In this document: positions 1 to 6,482 of the stretch, piece by piece
How the letters are laid out: each line of letters starts with the position of its first letter
How positions within the stretch are numbered: the first letter of the stretch is position 1
From: an uncultured Eubacteriales bacterium
GTDB lineage: Bacteria; Bacillota; Clostridia; Oscillospirales; UMGS1783
Assembly (NCBI GenBank): GCA_905209135.1
Contig: CAJLRT010000044.1
Location: 1 to 8,295 of the forward strand
Length of the DNA stretch: 8,295 nucleotides
Direction: 5' to 3'
Position numbers and translations under genes: made by a program
Notes under the pieces: generated by a model
Seen by the model: only the letters and a program-made list of their open reading frames with translations
What the model was told of the DNA's origin: nothing
Databases searched by the model: none

Positions 1-888
1 GTCGTGATGCGCGGCCAAAACGGCCTCGACCGCATCCAGATCGGCGCGTTTTTCAATATTGAATTCGGCGTTCATGCGCTCTACGGCGTCAAGCTCGCTG
101 AACTGTTCCATATTTCGTACCATACGGTGCGTCGGGAACACAATCAGCCCGTCGTTGTCCATATCGATCAAGAACATCATGGTGTAATTCACGCTGTCCT
201 CCGGCGTATACGCGCCGCTGAACATGCGCTTGCGCCGGTAGTTGAGCGCCGTCTCATAGCGGTGGTGCCCGTCCGCAATATAGAGCTGGCGCGTAGCAAA
301 CTCACGCGCAAAGCCCGCGATCTGCGCGGGGTCGTCCACGATCCAGAGCCGGTGGGTACAGCCGTCGTCGGTCTGAAACTCGATGTCGGGCGCCGCCGAG
401 GACAGCGCCGCAATCCGGCTTGTGGTCTCGCCCGCCTCATCCATATACATGGAATATATCTGCGAAACATTGGTTCTGGTCGCGCTCAGCAGTTCCAGCC
501 TGTCGTCCTTCGCCTTGGAGAGCGTGCGCTCATGCGGCAGGATTACACGGTTTTCAAATTCCTCCAGCCGGACGGCGCAGACGATGCCCTTGATGGCCTT
601 GTAGCAGTCCCCGATCGGAAAGCGCAGTTCGTATATGTAGATACATTCCTCCGCGTCCTGCTTTAAAATGCCGTCCCTGCGCCACTGTTCGTACTTTTCC
701 CCTGCGACCGCATATTTATTATCGCCTTTCGGCAGTTCTATATTAACAATATTGTAGGCGTTTTTTCCGACAAACTCCTGCCGCTCGCTCTCGCTGATCA
801 CGTCGTACGGCGGACAGACAAGCGTTGCGATATCGCCGGCGCGGGCACAGTCGTACCGGATTCCCCTGAAACCTTTTATAACAGCCAT
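1..888 (-). CDS. DUF1015 (COG4198) family protein, C-terminus cut by window edge
   Basis: A 296-codon open frame runs from an ATG at 888 to base 1 without a stop; the C-terminus lies outside the window. The ATG sits 6 nt after a perfect AGGAGG (900-895), which fixes the start. Motifs recognised as typical of the DUF1015 family are CPPYDVIS (residues 25-32), LPHERTLSKAKDDRLELL (117-134) and IADGHHRYETALNY (204-217). Family members are usually about 400 residues, so roughly a quarter is missing. The conserved His, Arg, Lys and Asp residues in the second and third motifs look like a polar active site, but I know of no firmly established reaction. I recall homologues near serine-biosynthesis genes (serA/serC) in Clostridia; the downstream neighbour cannot be seen here. 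No signal peptide or membrane segment is visible, so it is probably cytoplasmic. Family assignment is confident; function is unknown. Confidence 0.88.
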   Translation of the reverse strand, partial: MAVIKGFRGIRYDCARAGDIATLVCPPYDVISESERQEFVGKNAYNIVNIELPKGDNKYAVAGEKYEQWRRDGILKQDAEECIYIYELRFPIGDCYKAIKGIVCAVRLEEFENRVILPHERTLSKAKDDRLELLSATRTNVSQIYSMYMDEAGETTSRIAALSSAAPDIEFQTDDGCTHRLWIVDDPAQIAGFAREFATRQLYIADGHHRYETALNYRRKRMFSGAYTPEDSVNYTMMFLIDMDNDGLIVFPTHRMVRNMEQFSELDAVERMNAEFNIEKRADLDAVEAVLAAHHD

Positions 889-918
889 GTTCAACCTCCT
901 AAATAACAATACCATAAT

Positions 919-947
919 ATTAAACTATAAATCAATGTGATTTGCAA
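919..947 (-). promoter_or_regulatory. Candidate promoter for the DUF1015 gene
   Basis: On the minus strand TTGCAA (947-942), a 17-nt spacer and TTTAAT (924-919) match sigma-A hexamers at 4/6 and 5/6. It lies in the AT-rich gap about 30 bp upstream of the DUF1015 start codon. The -10 mismatch is at the highly conserved second position. TTGCAA is its own reverse complement, so the same hexamer could serve as a -35 on the plus strand toward the small gene at 1020, with TAATAG at 965-970 after 17 nt. Both are pattern matches only. Confidence 0.35.
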
Positions 948-1019
948 GGAAAAATGGAAAAAAATAATAGCTATAACCCCATGCCTTTATGTGCAAAATA
1001 CACATGAGAGGTGAGATTC

Positions 1020-1193
1020 ATGTACAATCGGCATAAATTTGTTACCGGCATGGCTGCCGGCATGGCGCTCGGCGCTGCGATCGGCGTTTTTACCCAGTCC
1101 AAACAGGCGAAGGCGATGGGCCGCAAATTTTCCAGAACGCCCGTCGGACGCACGATCAAGCATCTCGGCACGATGATGAGCGAGATGATGTAA
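1020..1193 (+). CDS. Small basic glycine-zipper protein (YtxH-like), 57 aa
   Basis: The ATG at 1020 follows AGAGGTGA (1007-1014) by about 5-6 nt, a good ribosome binding site; the in-frame GTG at 1011 lies inside that site and is unlikely to be used. Residues 7-24 form a hydrophobic stretch with glycines at 10, 14, 18 and 22, a perfect GxxxG repeat ladder of the glycine-zipper type that packs membrane helices. The rest is strongly basic (K28, K31, R35, K36, R39, R44, K47), with a single acidic residue (E55) and a Met-rich C-terminus. This resembles the N-terminal part of YtxH-like small proteins, so I infer a membrane-associated protein. It is divergent from the DUF1015 gene and convergent with dnaJ, with its own terminator immediately after the stop. 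Function is unknown. The ribosome site, hydrophobic pattern and terminator together argue that it is a real gene. Confidence 0.72.
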   Translation: MYNRHKFVTGMAAGMALGAAIGVFTQSKQAKAMGRKFSRTPVGRTIKHLGTMMSEMM

Positions 1194-1201
1194 AATTATC
1201 G

Positions 1202-1237
1202 AATAAACCCTATACAGCAGCCTGTATAGGGTTTATT
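1202..1237. terminator. Bidirectional terminator between the small ORF and dnaJ
   Basis: This is a perfect 16-bp inverted repeat (1202-1217 with 1222-1237) around the 4-nt loop CAGC. It starts 8 bp after the small gene's stop and ends 4 bp before the dnaJ stop codon, so it fits termination of both convergent transcripts. The stem ends in A/T pairs, giving U-rich RNA on both strands (TTTATT on plus, AATAAA mirrored on minus). There is no long uninterrupted T-run beyond the stem. Confidence 0.85.
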
Positions 1238-1241
1238 TATG

Positions 1242-2393
1242 TTACTTCTTCAGCCGGGAAACGGTATCCTGGTATCTGCGGACAGACTCGTATCCCTTGT
1301 CGCCCGCGGCCTTCTCGAACTCGGCCAAAAGCTCTTTCTGCTTCTTGTTCAGGTTCTTGGGCACCTCGATCAGCACGCGGATATACATATCGCCGCGGCC
1401 CCTGCCGTTTATGTAGGGGACGCCGTAGTTTTTAATTTTGAACACGGTCTGGTTCTGCGTTCCCTCCGGTATGACCTGCCGCACGGTATTGCCGTCAATC
1501 GTCGGCAGTTCCAGCGTACAGCCGGACGCCGCCTGCACCATGGTGATGGGCACGTCGTAGGAGATATCGTTGCCCTGGCGCTGGAACAGGACGTGCGGCT
1601 TGACTGTAACGGTGATATACAGGTCGCCGGCCGCGCCGCCCCGCCGGCCCGCAGAGCCCTGGCCGGAAAGCTTGATCGACTGTCCGGACGCAATCCCGCC
1701 GGGGATGGACGCCTCTATTGTGCGCTCGCCGTTTGTATAGCCCTTGCCGCCGCAGACCTTGCAGGGGTCCTTGAGAATCTGCCCTGTGCCGCCGCACTGG
1801 CTGCAGGTGGACACGCTCGTGAACGAGCCCAGAATCGTGCGCTGCTGCGTGCGCACCTGGCCGGTGCCGCCGCAGGCCGGGCAGGTCTGCCGGCCCTCGC
1901 CCTTGTGCGCGCCGGTGCCCTTGCAGTCTGCGCAGGCCTCTTCTCTGCGGTAGCGAATGGTGCGCTTGCAGCCGAATACCGACTCCAAAAACTCAATACT
2001 CAGCGAAATGGTGATGTCGCGCCCCTTTACCGGCGCGTTGGGGTTCTGCCGGCGCGCCCGGCCGCCGCCGAACATATCGCCGAATATATCCCCGAATATA
2101 TCTCCGAAGTCGCCGCTGTACTGGCCGTAACCGCCTGCGCCGGGGCCGCCCGCGCCGTAAGAGGGGTCCACGCCCGCGTGGCCGAACTGGTCGTACCGCT
2201 GTTTTTTCTCCTTGTCGGAAAGAACGCTGTACGCCTCGTTCACCTCTTTGAATTTCTGTTCAGCGGCTTTGTCGCCCGGATTCAGGTCCGGATGACAGGT
2301 CTTCGCAGCCTTGCGAAACGCCTTCTTGATCTCCTCATCCGTGGCGTTCCGATCTACGCCCAGCACCTCGTAATAGTCTCTTTTGTCCGCCAT
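1242..2393 (-). CDS. dnaJ: Chaperone protein DnaJ (Hsp40, type I)
   Basis: This co-chaperone delivers unfolded clients to DnaK and stimulates its ATPase; it acts in the cytoplasm. The 383-residue protein has all type I domains in order: a J domain (1-70) with the catalytic HPD at 34-36; a Gly/Phe-rich linker (71-112) with repeated GD[IM]F units; four CxxCxGxG zinc-binding repeats beginning CADC (154), CPAC (171), CSQC (197) and CKVC (211); and the C-terminal client-binding and dimerisation region. Length is normal for the family. The ATG at 2393 is chosen because GAGG (2406-2403) lies 9 nt upstream and the protein then begins [12 protein letters not shown], the usual N-terminus; an in-frame TTG five codons upstream overlaps that site. 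It is the last gene of the heat-shock operon, 57 nt after dnaK. The J domain reads KTCHPD, with Cys where Tyr is usual before HPD. Confidence 0.97.
   Translation of the reverse strand: MADKRDYYEVLGVDRNATDEEIKKAFRKAAKTCHPDLNPGDKAAEQKFKEVNEAYSVLSDKEKKQRYDQFGHAGVDPSYGAGGPGAGGYGQYSGDFGDIFGDIFGDMFGGGRARRQNPNAPVKGRDITISLSIEFLESVFGCKRTIRYRREEACADCKGTGAHKGEGRQTCPACGGTGQVRTQQRTILGSFTSVSTCSQCGGTGQILKDPCKVCGGKGYTNGERTIEASIPGGIASGQSIKLSGQGSAGRRGGAAGDLYITVTVKPHVLFQRQGNDISYDVPITMVQAASGCTLELPTIDGNTVRQVIPEGTQNQTVFKIKNYGVPYINGRGRGDMYIRVLIEVPKNLNKKQKELLAEFEKAAGDKGYESVRRYQDTVSRLKK
2070..2105 (-). repeat. Three 12-bp tandem units encoding GD[IM]F in the DnaJ Gly/Phe linker
   Basis: Three imperfect 12-bp units (2070-2081, 2082-2093, 2094-2105) follow each other in frame and encode GDIF, GDIF and GDMF at about DnaJ residues 97-108. 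DIF-like motifs in this linker are known in type I DnaJ proteins. The adjacent copies suggest local duplication. Confidence 0.8.
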
Positions 2394-2411
2394 TCCATCA
2401 AACCTCAATCA

Positions 2412-2440
2412 GTGAGGGGGTCGGTTGCCGGCCCCCTCAC
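2412..2440 (-). promoter_or_regulatory. Hairpin between dnaK and dnaJ, no U-tract
   Basis: A 9-bp perfect stem (GTGAGGGGG with CCCCCTCAC) is extended inward, after one mismatch, by a 3-bp CGG/CCG helix and a CAA loop. It lies wholly in the 57-nt gap between dnaK and dnaJ and ends 5 nt before the dnaJ GAGG ribosome site. No T-run follows, so it is unlikely to be an efficient intrinsic terminator. mRNA processing, protection of the upstream dnaK message, or tuning of dnaJ translation are more plausible; all are inference. Confidence 0.7.
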
Positions 2441-2450
2441 GCGTAAATTT

Positions 2451-4289
2451 TTAGTCTTTCTTATCGTCGTCCACAACCGTGTAGTCGCCGGAAACCGTTC
2501 CGTCCGGGTTCTCCTGCGGTCCGGCCGCGCCGTCCGCGCCGGCCTGCTGCTGTGCCGAGGCCTGCTGGTAGAGCTTGGCGGAGAGTTCAAAGAACTTCTT
2601 GGAGAGTTCCTCTGTCGCGCTCTTGATCTGCTCCGTATCCGTGCCGCTGAGAGCGGTCTTGACCTTTTCGATCTCGGCCTTGACCGCGTCCTTCTCCGCG
2701 TCGCTCACCTTGTCGCCGATCTCGCCGAGGGATTTTTCCGACTGGTAGACAAGCTGCTCGGCCTGGTTGCGGACTTCGATCTCCTCCTTGCGCTTCTTAT
2801 CCGCCTCTGCGAACTGCTCCGCGTCCCTGACCGCCTTCTCCACGTCGTCCTTGCTCATGTTGGTCGAAGCGGTGATGGTGATCTTCTGCTCCTTGCCGGT
2901 GCCGAGGTCCTTGGCGGATACGTTGACGATGCCGTTGGCGTCGATATCGAACGTCACTTCGATCTGCGGCACGCCGCGCGGCGCGGCGGGAATGCCGTCC
3001 AGGTGGAACCGGCCCAGCGTTTTGTTGTCGGCCGCCATATCGCGCTCGCCCTGGAGCACGTGCACCTCAACGGAGGTCTGGCCGTCCGCAGCAGTCGAGA
3101 ACACCTGGCTCTTCTTGGTCGGAATGGTCGTATTGCGCTCAATCAGCTTGGTGTTGATGCCGCCGAGCGTTTCAATGCCCAGAGACAGGGGCGTGACGTC
3201 GAGCAGGACGATGCCCTTGACTTCGCCGCCGAGCACGCCGCCCTGGATGGCCGCGCCGAGCGCGACGCATTCGTCCGGGTTAATGCCCTTGTAGGGATCT
3301 TTGCCCGTGTAGTTCTTGACCGCGTCGAATACGGCGGGGATACGGGTGGAACCGCCGACGAGCAGGACCTTGGACAGGTCGCTCGGCGAGAGGCCCGCGT
3401 CCTTCATCGCCTGCTTGACAGGGGTCATCGTCGCCTCTACCAAGTCGGCTGTCAGCTCGTTGAACTTCGCGCGGGTCAGCGTCATGTCCAAATGCTTCGG
3501 GCCGGACGCGTCCGCCGTGATAAAGGGCAGGTTGATATTGGTCGTAGTCACGCCCGAAAGCTCAATTTTGGCCTTTTCAGCCGCTTCTTTCAGGCGCTGC
3601 AGCGCCATTTTGTCCTGGCGCAGGTCAATGCCGTTTTCCTTCTGGAACGCCTCCGCAAGCCATGCGATAATGCGCTCGTCAAAGTCGTCGCCGCCCAGCT
3701 TGTTGTTGCCGCTGGTCGCGAGCACTTCAAGCACGCCGTCGCCGATATCGAGAATGGATACGTCGAAGGTGCCGCCGCCGAGGTCGTACACCATGATCTT
3801 CTGCTCGCTCTCCTTGTCCACGCCGTACGCAAGTGCGGCGGCCGTCGGCTCGTTGATGATGCGGAGCACTTCCAGGCCGGCGATCCGGCCCGCGTCCTTG
3901 GTGGCCTGGCGCTGCGCGTCGCTGAAATAGGCGGGAACAGTGATCACGGCCTGGCTGACCGTTTCGCCCAGATAGCTCTCGGCATCCTGCTTGATCTTCT
4001 GCAAAACCATGGCGGAGATCTCCTGGGGCGTGTACTGCTTGTCGTCGATCGCGACCTTGCGGTTGCTGCCCATATCGCGCTTGATGGAGCTGATGGTACG
4101 GTCGGGGTTGGTAATCGCCTGGCGCTTTGCCACCTGGCCCACCATGCGTTCCCCCGTCTTGGAGAAGGCAACGACGGACGCAATTGTCCGGCCGCCTTCG
4201 GCGTTGGGGATGACGACGGGCTCGCCCGCCTCCATAACCGCTACGCAGGAGTTTGTTGTACCTAAGTCAATTCCTATGATTTTTCCCAT
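2451..4289 (-). CDS. dnaK: Chaperone protein DnaK (Hsp70)
   Basis: DnaK is the ATP-driven Hsp70 that binds exposed hydrophobic segments of client proteins in the cytoplasm, with DnaJ and GrpE as partners. The 612-residue product is full length. The nucleotide-binding domain shows the three Hsp70 signatures: IDLGTTNS (7-14), [14 protein letters not shown] (167-180) and [13 protein letters not shown] (308-320), plus [10 protein letters not shown] (147-156). The interdomain linker with [11 protein letters not shown] is at 361-371, followed by the beta substrate-binding domain (to about 475), a helical lid, and a Gln/Ala/Gly-rich tail ending [11 protein letters not shown]. The segment at residues 56-95 lacks the insert of diderm DnaKs, which supports a monoderm host. 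The ATG at 4289 follows GGAGG by 8 nt. It lies 56 nt after grpE and is expected to be expressed from the CIRCE-controlled hrcA promoter, possibly with an internal start (see 4316-4344). Confidence 0.98.
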   Translation of the reverse strand: MGKIIGIDLGTTNSCVAVMEAGEPVVIPNAEGGRTIASVVAFSKTGERMVGQVAKRQAITNPDRTISSIKRDMGSNRKVAIDDKQYTPQEISAMVLQKIKQDAESYLGETVSQAVITVPAYFSDAQRQATKDAGRIAGLEVLRIINEPTAAALAYGVDKESEQKIMVYDLGGGTFDVSILDIGDGVLEVLATSGNNKLGGDDFDERIIAWLAEAFQKENGIDLRQDKMALQRLKEAAEKAKIELSGVTTTNINLPFITADASGPKHLDMTLTRAKFNELTADLVEATMTPVKQAMKDAGLSPSDLSKVLLVGGSTRIPAVFDAVKNYTGKDPYKGINPDECVALGAAIQGGVLGGEVKGIVLLDVTPLSLGIETLGGINTKLIERNTTIPTKKSQVFSTAADGQTSVEVHVLQGERDMAADNKTLGRFHLDGIPAAPRGVPQIEVTFDIDANGIVNVSAKDLGTGKEQKITITASTNMSKDDVEKAVRDAEQFAEADKKRKEEIEVRNQAEQLVYQSEKSLGEIGDKVSDAEKDAVKAEIEKVKTALSGTDTEQIKSATEELSKKFFELSAKLYQQASAQQQAGADGAAGPQENPDGTVSGDYTVVDDDKKD

Positions 4290-4315
4290 GAGTGATTCCT
4301 CCAGTTATGAATTCA

Positions 4316-4344
4316 AATATATGATAAAGGGTCCTGGTATGCAA
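4316..4344 (-). promoter_or_regulatory. Candidate internal promoter upstream of dnaK
   Basis: In the grpE-dnaK gap the minus strand reads TTGCAT (4344-4339), 17 nt, then TATATT (4321-4316). The -10 matches 5/6, the -35 only 3/6. It could give dnaK-dnaJ a basal, HrcA-independent transcript, as there is no CIRCE copy here. AT-rich gaps produce such matches by chance, so support is weak. Confidence 0.25.
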
Positions 4345-4345
4345 A

Positions 4346-4912
4346 TCAGTTGGCGACCTTGACCATGGAATGCCGGACCACTTTTTCGCCTATCTTATAG
4401 CCTTTCTGCAGCACGTCGCAGATCTCCTGCTCGCCGAGGCTTTCATCCTCCACGTGCAGCACCGCGTTGTGAAACTGCGGGTCAAAGGGCTTGTGCAGCG
4501 CTTCGATCTCCTCAAAGCCGCAGCTTTTCAGAACTTCGCCCGCCTGCGTCAGCGTCATCTGCACGCCGTCGCGCAGGCCGTCGCCGTCGGCGCCGCTCTG
4601 TACGGCGCGTTCCAGGTTGTCAATAATGGGCAGCAGCGCCGCGAGCGCGTCGGCCTTGGCGTCGGTATACGCCTGCTGTTTTTCCCGCACTGTACGCCGC
4701 TTGAAGTTGTCGTATTCCGCCATCAGCCGCAGATACCGCTCCTTCTCCTCCTGCACCTGTGCTTCGGACTGCGCAAGCCTGGCCTGCGCCGCTTCGCATT
4801 CGGCTTTCAGCGCCTCGTTCTCATCCAGAAGCGCGGCCTGCGCCTCCTCGTCGAGCGGAAGCATTTCCTCCTTGGTGAGCTCTGTATCCCTGGCCTTTTT
4901 CTCCTTCGCCAT
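4346..4912 (-). CDS. grpE: Nucleotide exchange factor GrpE
   Basis: GrpE releases ADP from DnaK and so resets the chaperone cycle; it works as a dimer in the cytoplasm. The product has 188 residues, a usual length. Residues 20-85 are highly charged and heptad-like, matching the long dimerising coiled coil, with EYDNFKRR at 66-73. The C-terminal beta domain carries the family motifs FDPQFHNAV (143-151) and GYKIGEKVVRHSMVKVA (171-187). The ATG at 4912 is preferred over the in-frame ATG at 4930 because AAGGAG lies 7 nt upstream of it. That ribosome site is formed by the last two hrcA codons, and the hrcA stop is only 4 nt before this ATG, so translation of the two genes is probably coupled. This places the repressor and the chaperone components on one message. 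Confidence 0.96.
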   Translation of the reverse strand: MAKEKKARDTELTKEEMLPLDEEAQAALLDENEALKAECEAAQARLAQSEAQVQEEKERYLRLMAEYDNFKRRTVREKQQAYTDAKADALAALLPIIDNLERAVQSGADGDGLRDGVQMTLTQAGEVLKSCGFEEIEALHKPFDPQFHNAVLHVEDESLGEQEICDVLQKGYKIGEKVVRHSMVKVAN

Positions 4913-4916
4913 GTCC

Positions 4917-5945
4917 TTACTCCTTTTCATCTTCTGTCATTCCCTGAATCAGTTTTGACATGATTTCGCTGAAATATTTGAAATCGGCAATGATCCTTGC
5001 ATAATTGATACGCATCGGGCCCACTACGGATAGCGTGGCCTTGCCGCTCTCCTCGTTGCCGATCGACGCGGTCAGCAGGGTTGCGCTGGGGAACAGCTCC
5101 GGGTCGATATGCACGCCGATGCCCCCGTCTGCCGGCTGGTCGGCGATCCGGCCCAGGTTTTTCCTGTCGGATACCAGCGAATAGAAAGACTTGAGCTTTT
5201 CCACATCGCTGAACTCCGGATACAGGAGCAGATTGCTCTCGCCGCAGACGACGATCTCATAGGCGTTGACCTCGCTTATAATGGACTGCAGCGCCTTTGT
5301 GATGCCCGCCATGGACGGCACATAACGCAGGATCTCCTGCTCAATCACCCCGAATACCGTGTCCGTCAGGCTCTTGATCTCCACGCCGGTCAGATGCACG
5401 TTCAAAATCCTGTTGAGCACCGTACTGTCATTGACGTTGATGTCCTCGTCAGTCAAATAGACGCAGGTTTTGATATTGTCCGCGCCCATGACGGCCATAA
5501 TGGCGACGCTGCGGCTGTTGATCATGGCGCATTCAAAATAGACGAATTTGCGGCTGCCCGGTATGGAGTAAATGGAGATCGCGGCGCAGTTTGTTATGCT
5601 CGCCGCAATCTGGGCGGAGTTTGAAAAAATCTTGTCCGGGCGGGCTGCCAGCATCTCTATCATCTGGTCAATGCTCTTTTTCCGTTTTGCGTCCAGCTTC
5701 AAAGAGTCTTTCAGGTTGGCAACATAAAAACGGTAGCCCAGCTTGCTCGGCACCCTGCCCGAAGAGGTGTGCGGCTGAAACAGCAGCCCCATCTCCTCCA
5801 GCCGCGCCATCTCGTTGCGCAGCGTTGCCGAGGAGAGATTGAATTTCTCAAAGACCGTGGACTTTGAGCCGATGGGTTCGCTGCTCTCGATATAGGCGTC
5901 GATCAGCGTACGCAATATTTGTATTCTGCGGTCTGAAAGCTCCAT
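4917..5945 (-). CDS. hrcA: Heat-inducible transcription repressor HrcA
   Basis: HrcA binds CIRCE operators and represses class I heat-shock operons; in studied Bacillota its activity depends on the GroE chaperonin. The 342-residue product has the N-terminal winged helix, with SSATLRNEMARLEEMGLL (38-55) and PHTSSGRVPSKLGYRFYV (58-75). The C-terminal domain ends with the typical VGPMRINYARIIADFKYFSEIMSKLI segment (308-333). An upstream in-frame ATG at 5981 lies inside the CIRCE element and is not credible. I chose the ATG at 5945, which gives MELSDRRIQIL, the usual HrcA N-terminus, with AGGG 8 nt upstream; ATGs at 5951 and 5963 remain possible. It is the first gene of the operon and directly follows its own operator, so it represses itself together with grpE, dnaK and dnaJ. 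Confidence 0.96.
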   Translation of the reverse strand: MELSDRRIQILRTLIDAYIESSEPIGSKSTVFEKFNLSSATLRNEMARLEEMGLLFQPHTSSGRVPSKLGYRFYVANLKDSLKLDAKRKKSIDQMIEMLAARPDKIFSNSAQIAASITNCAAISIYSIPGSRKFVYFECAMINSRSVAIMAVMGADNIKTCVYLTDEDINVNDSTVLNRILNVHLTGVEIKSLTDTVFGVIEQEILRYVPSMAGITKALQSIISEVNAYEIVVCGESNLLLYPEFSDVEKLKSFYSLVSDRKNLGRIADQPADGGIGVHIDPELFPSATLLTASIGNEESGKATLSVVGPMRINYARIIADFKYFSEIMSKLIQGMTEDEKE

Positions 5946-5967
5946 ATCCATCGCCCTGTTCATAATT

Positions 5968-5994
5968 TTAGCACTCCACATACCTGAGTGCTAA
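5968..5994. promoter_or_regulatory. CIRCE operator (HrcA binding site)
   Basis: TTAGCACTC-N9-GAGTGCTAA is a perfect match to the CIRCE consensus, with 9-bp arms and a 9-bp spacer. It begins about 5 bp downstream of the -10 box, covers the likely transcription start near 5992, and ends 23 nt before the hrcA ATG, the usual position for repression of initiation. I saw only this copy in the window. Confidence 0.98.
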
Positions 5995-5998
5995 TGAT

Positions 5999-6027
5999 AA
6001 TTTACCACTATTCACACGAATTGTCAA
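5999..6027 (-). promoter_or_regulatory. Sigma-A type promoter of the hrcA-grpE-dnaK-dnaJ operon
   Basis: The minus strand carries a consensus -35 TTGACA (6027-6022), a 17-nt spacer and TAAATT (6004-5999, 4/6). The predicted start is an A near 5992, inside the CIRCE element. A strong vegetative promoter under HrcA repression is the standard class I heat-shock arrangement. Confidence 0.85.
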
Positions 6028-6053
6028 TACCTTTTACGGGAAAAACTGTGAAT

Positions 6054-6073
6054 TATTTTTGACTATTTTTGAC
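6054..6073. repeat. Two exact tandem 10-bp copies upstream of the hrcA promoter
   Basis: TATTTTTGAC occurs twice back to back (6054-6063 and 6064-6073). Relative to the predicted hrcA start this spans about -62 to -81. On the minus strand it reads as two phased A-tracts about one helical turn apart, so it could bend DNA or bind a factor; that is inference. Confidence 0.6.
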
Positions 6074-6101
6074 CTTTCAATTTCCAGGCGTTTCTGCGCC
6101 G

Positions 6102-6134
6102 AAAAAGGCCGGATTACAGCAATATTTATCCGGC
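6102..6134 (-). terminator. Terminator-like hairpin upstream of the hrcA promoter
   Basis: GCCGGAT and ATCCGGC (6108-6114 and 6128-6134) form a 7-bp stem with a 13-nt loop. On the minus strand this is followed by CTTTTTC. It would stop residual transcription arriving from the ribosomal genes before the hrcA promoter. The large loop and short T-run make it weak. Confidence 0.4.
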
Positions 6135-6404
6135 AACAGCCTCCGCGCCAAAAAACTTCATAATGGGCGGGCACATCCGTTCTGCGCAGGCGCAAGAGCC
6201 GGGAAAACGGCGGCGGCCCCTACAGTCCGCGATATGGAATATAGGGGCCAGATGAGCACAATTGTGATATTGCGGGCGCGGCCCTCTCCACACACCGCCG
6301 ATACCATATAAGCGCTCGCGCGCAAAGAGCGACCGCGCACGGCACGCCCGCCGCACGGCGCAGACAGGGCGGGAAATGCGCGGACCGCGGAATACAAGGG
6401 CGCG
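6135..6404. other. GC-rich intergenic stretch without a convincing gene
   Basis: About 270 bp between the terminator-like hairpins holds no recognisable gene. Short open frames exist on both strands, but they lack ribosome sites and their translations are low-complexity or Arg/Ala-rich without familiar motifs. Visible structure is an 8-bp inverted repeat (GGCCCCTA 6215-6222 with TAGGGGCC 6242-6249, 19-nt loop), the palindrome CACAATTGTG shortly after it (about 6257-6266), and many short GC palindromes around 6310-6390. It could hold a structured RNA or a decayed gene; nothing identifies it. Confidence 0.5.
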
Positions 6405-6427
6405 AAAAAAAAGAGCGGAACGTCCGC
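6405..6427 (-). terminator. Second, backup terminator downstream of rplL
   Basis: A short stem (GCGGA with TCCGC, 6415-6419 and 6423-6427, 3-nt loop) is followed on the minus strand by TC and a run of eight Ts (6412-6405). It lies 9 bp beyond the main rplL terminator and would catch readthrough. The stem is short but the U-tract is excellent. Confidence 0.55.
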
Positions 6428-6435
6428 CGCCGGAT

Positions 6436-6467
6436 AAAAAAACATCCCGCCCATTTCAGGCGGGATG
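6436..6467 (-). terminator. Intrinsic terminator of the rplJ-rplL operon
   Basis: CATCCCGCC and GGCGGGATG (6459-6467 with 6443-6451) form a perfect 9-bp GC-rich stem with a 7-nt loop, followed on the minus strand by seven Ts (6442-6436). It begins 16 nt after the rplL stop codon. This is a textbook terminator and separates rplL from everything downstream. Confidence 0.95.
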
Positions 6468-6482
6468 CTCTGTAAAAAATAC

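Noticed and set aside
4..666. Plus-strand 220-codon frame opposite the DUF1015 gene
   Set aside because: It is antisense to a clear DUF1015 coding sequence with a perfect ribosome site and conserved motifs; it has no ribosome site or recognisable domain of its own.
1239..4265. A 1008-codon open frame on the plus strand, antisense across both dnaJ and dnaK
   Set aside because: It mirrors two unmistakable genes in the opposite strand. The translation is Leu/Val/Arg/Ala/Gly-rich without recognisable domains, as expected when GC-rich codon bias removes antisense stops. Its 5' end also lies in the dnaJ terminator.
4913..4930. GrpE start at the upstream ATG (4930), overlapping hrcA
   Set aside because: The AAGGAG site is placed correctly only for the ATG at 4912.
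5946..5981. N-terminal extension of HrcA from the ATG at 5981
   Set aside because: This ATG lies inside the CIRCE operator and has no ribosome site; known HrcA proteins begin at the MELS-type sequence encoded from 5945.
6069..6454. Short open frames on both strands between hrcA and rplL
   Set aside because: No ribosome sites and no family resemblance; the longest minus-strand frame starts inside the loop of the rplL terminator.
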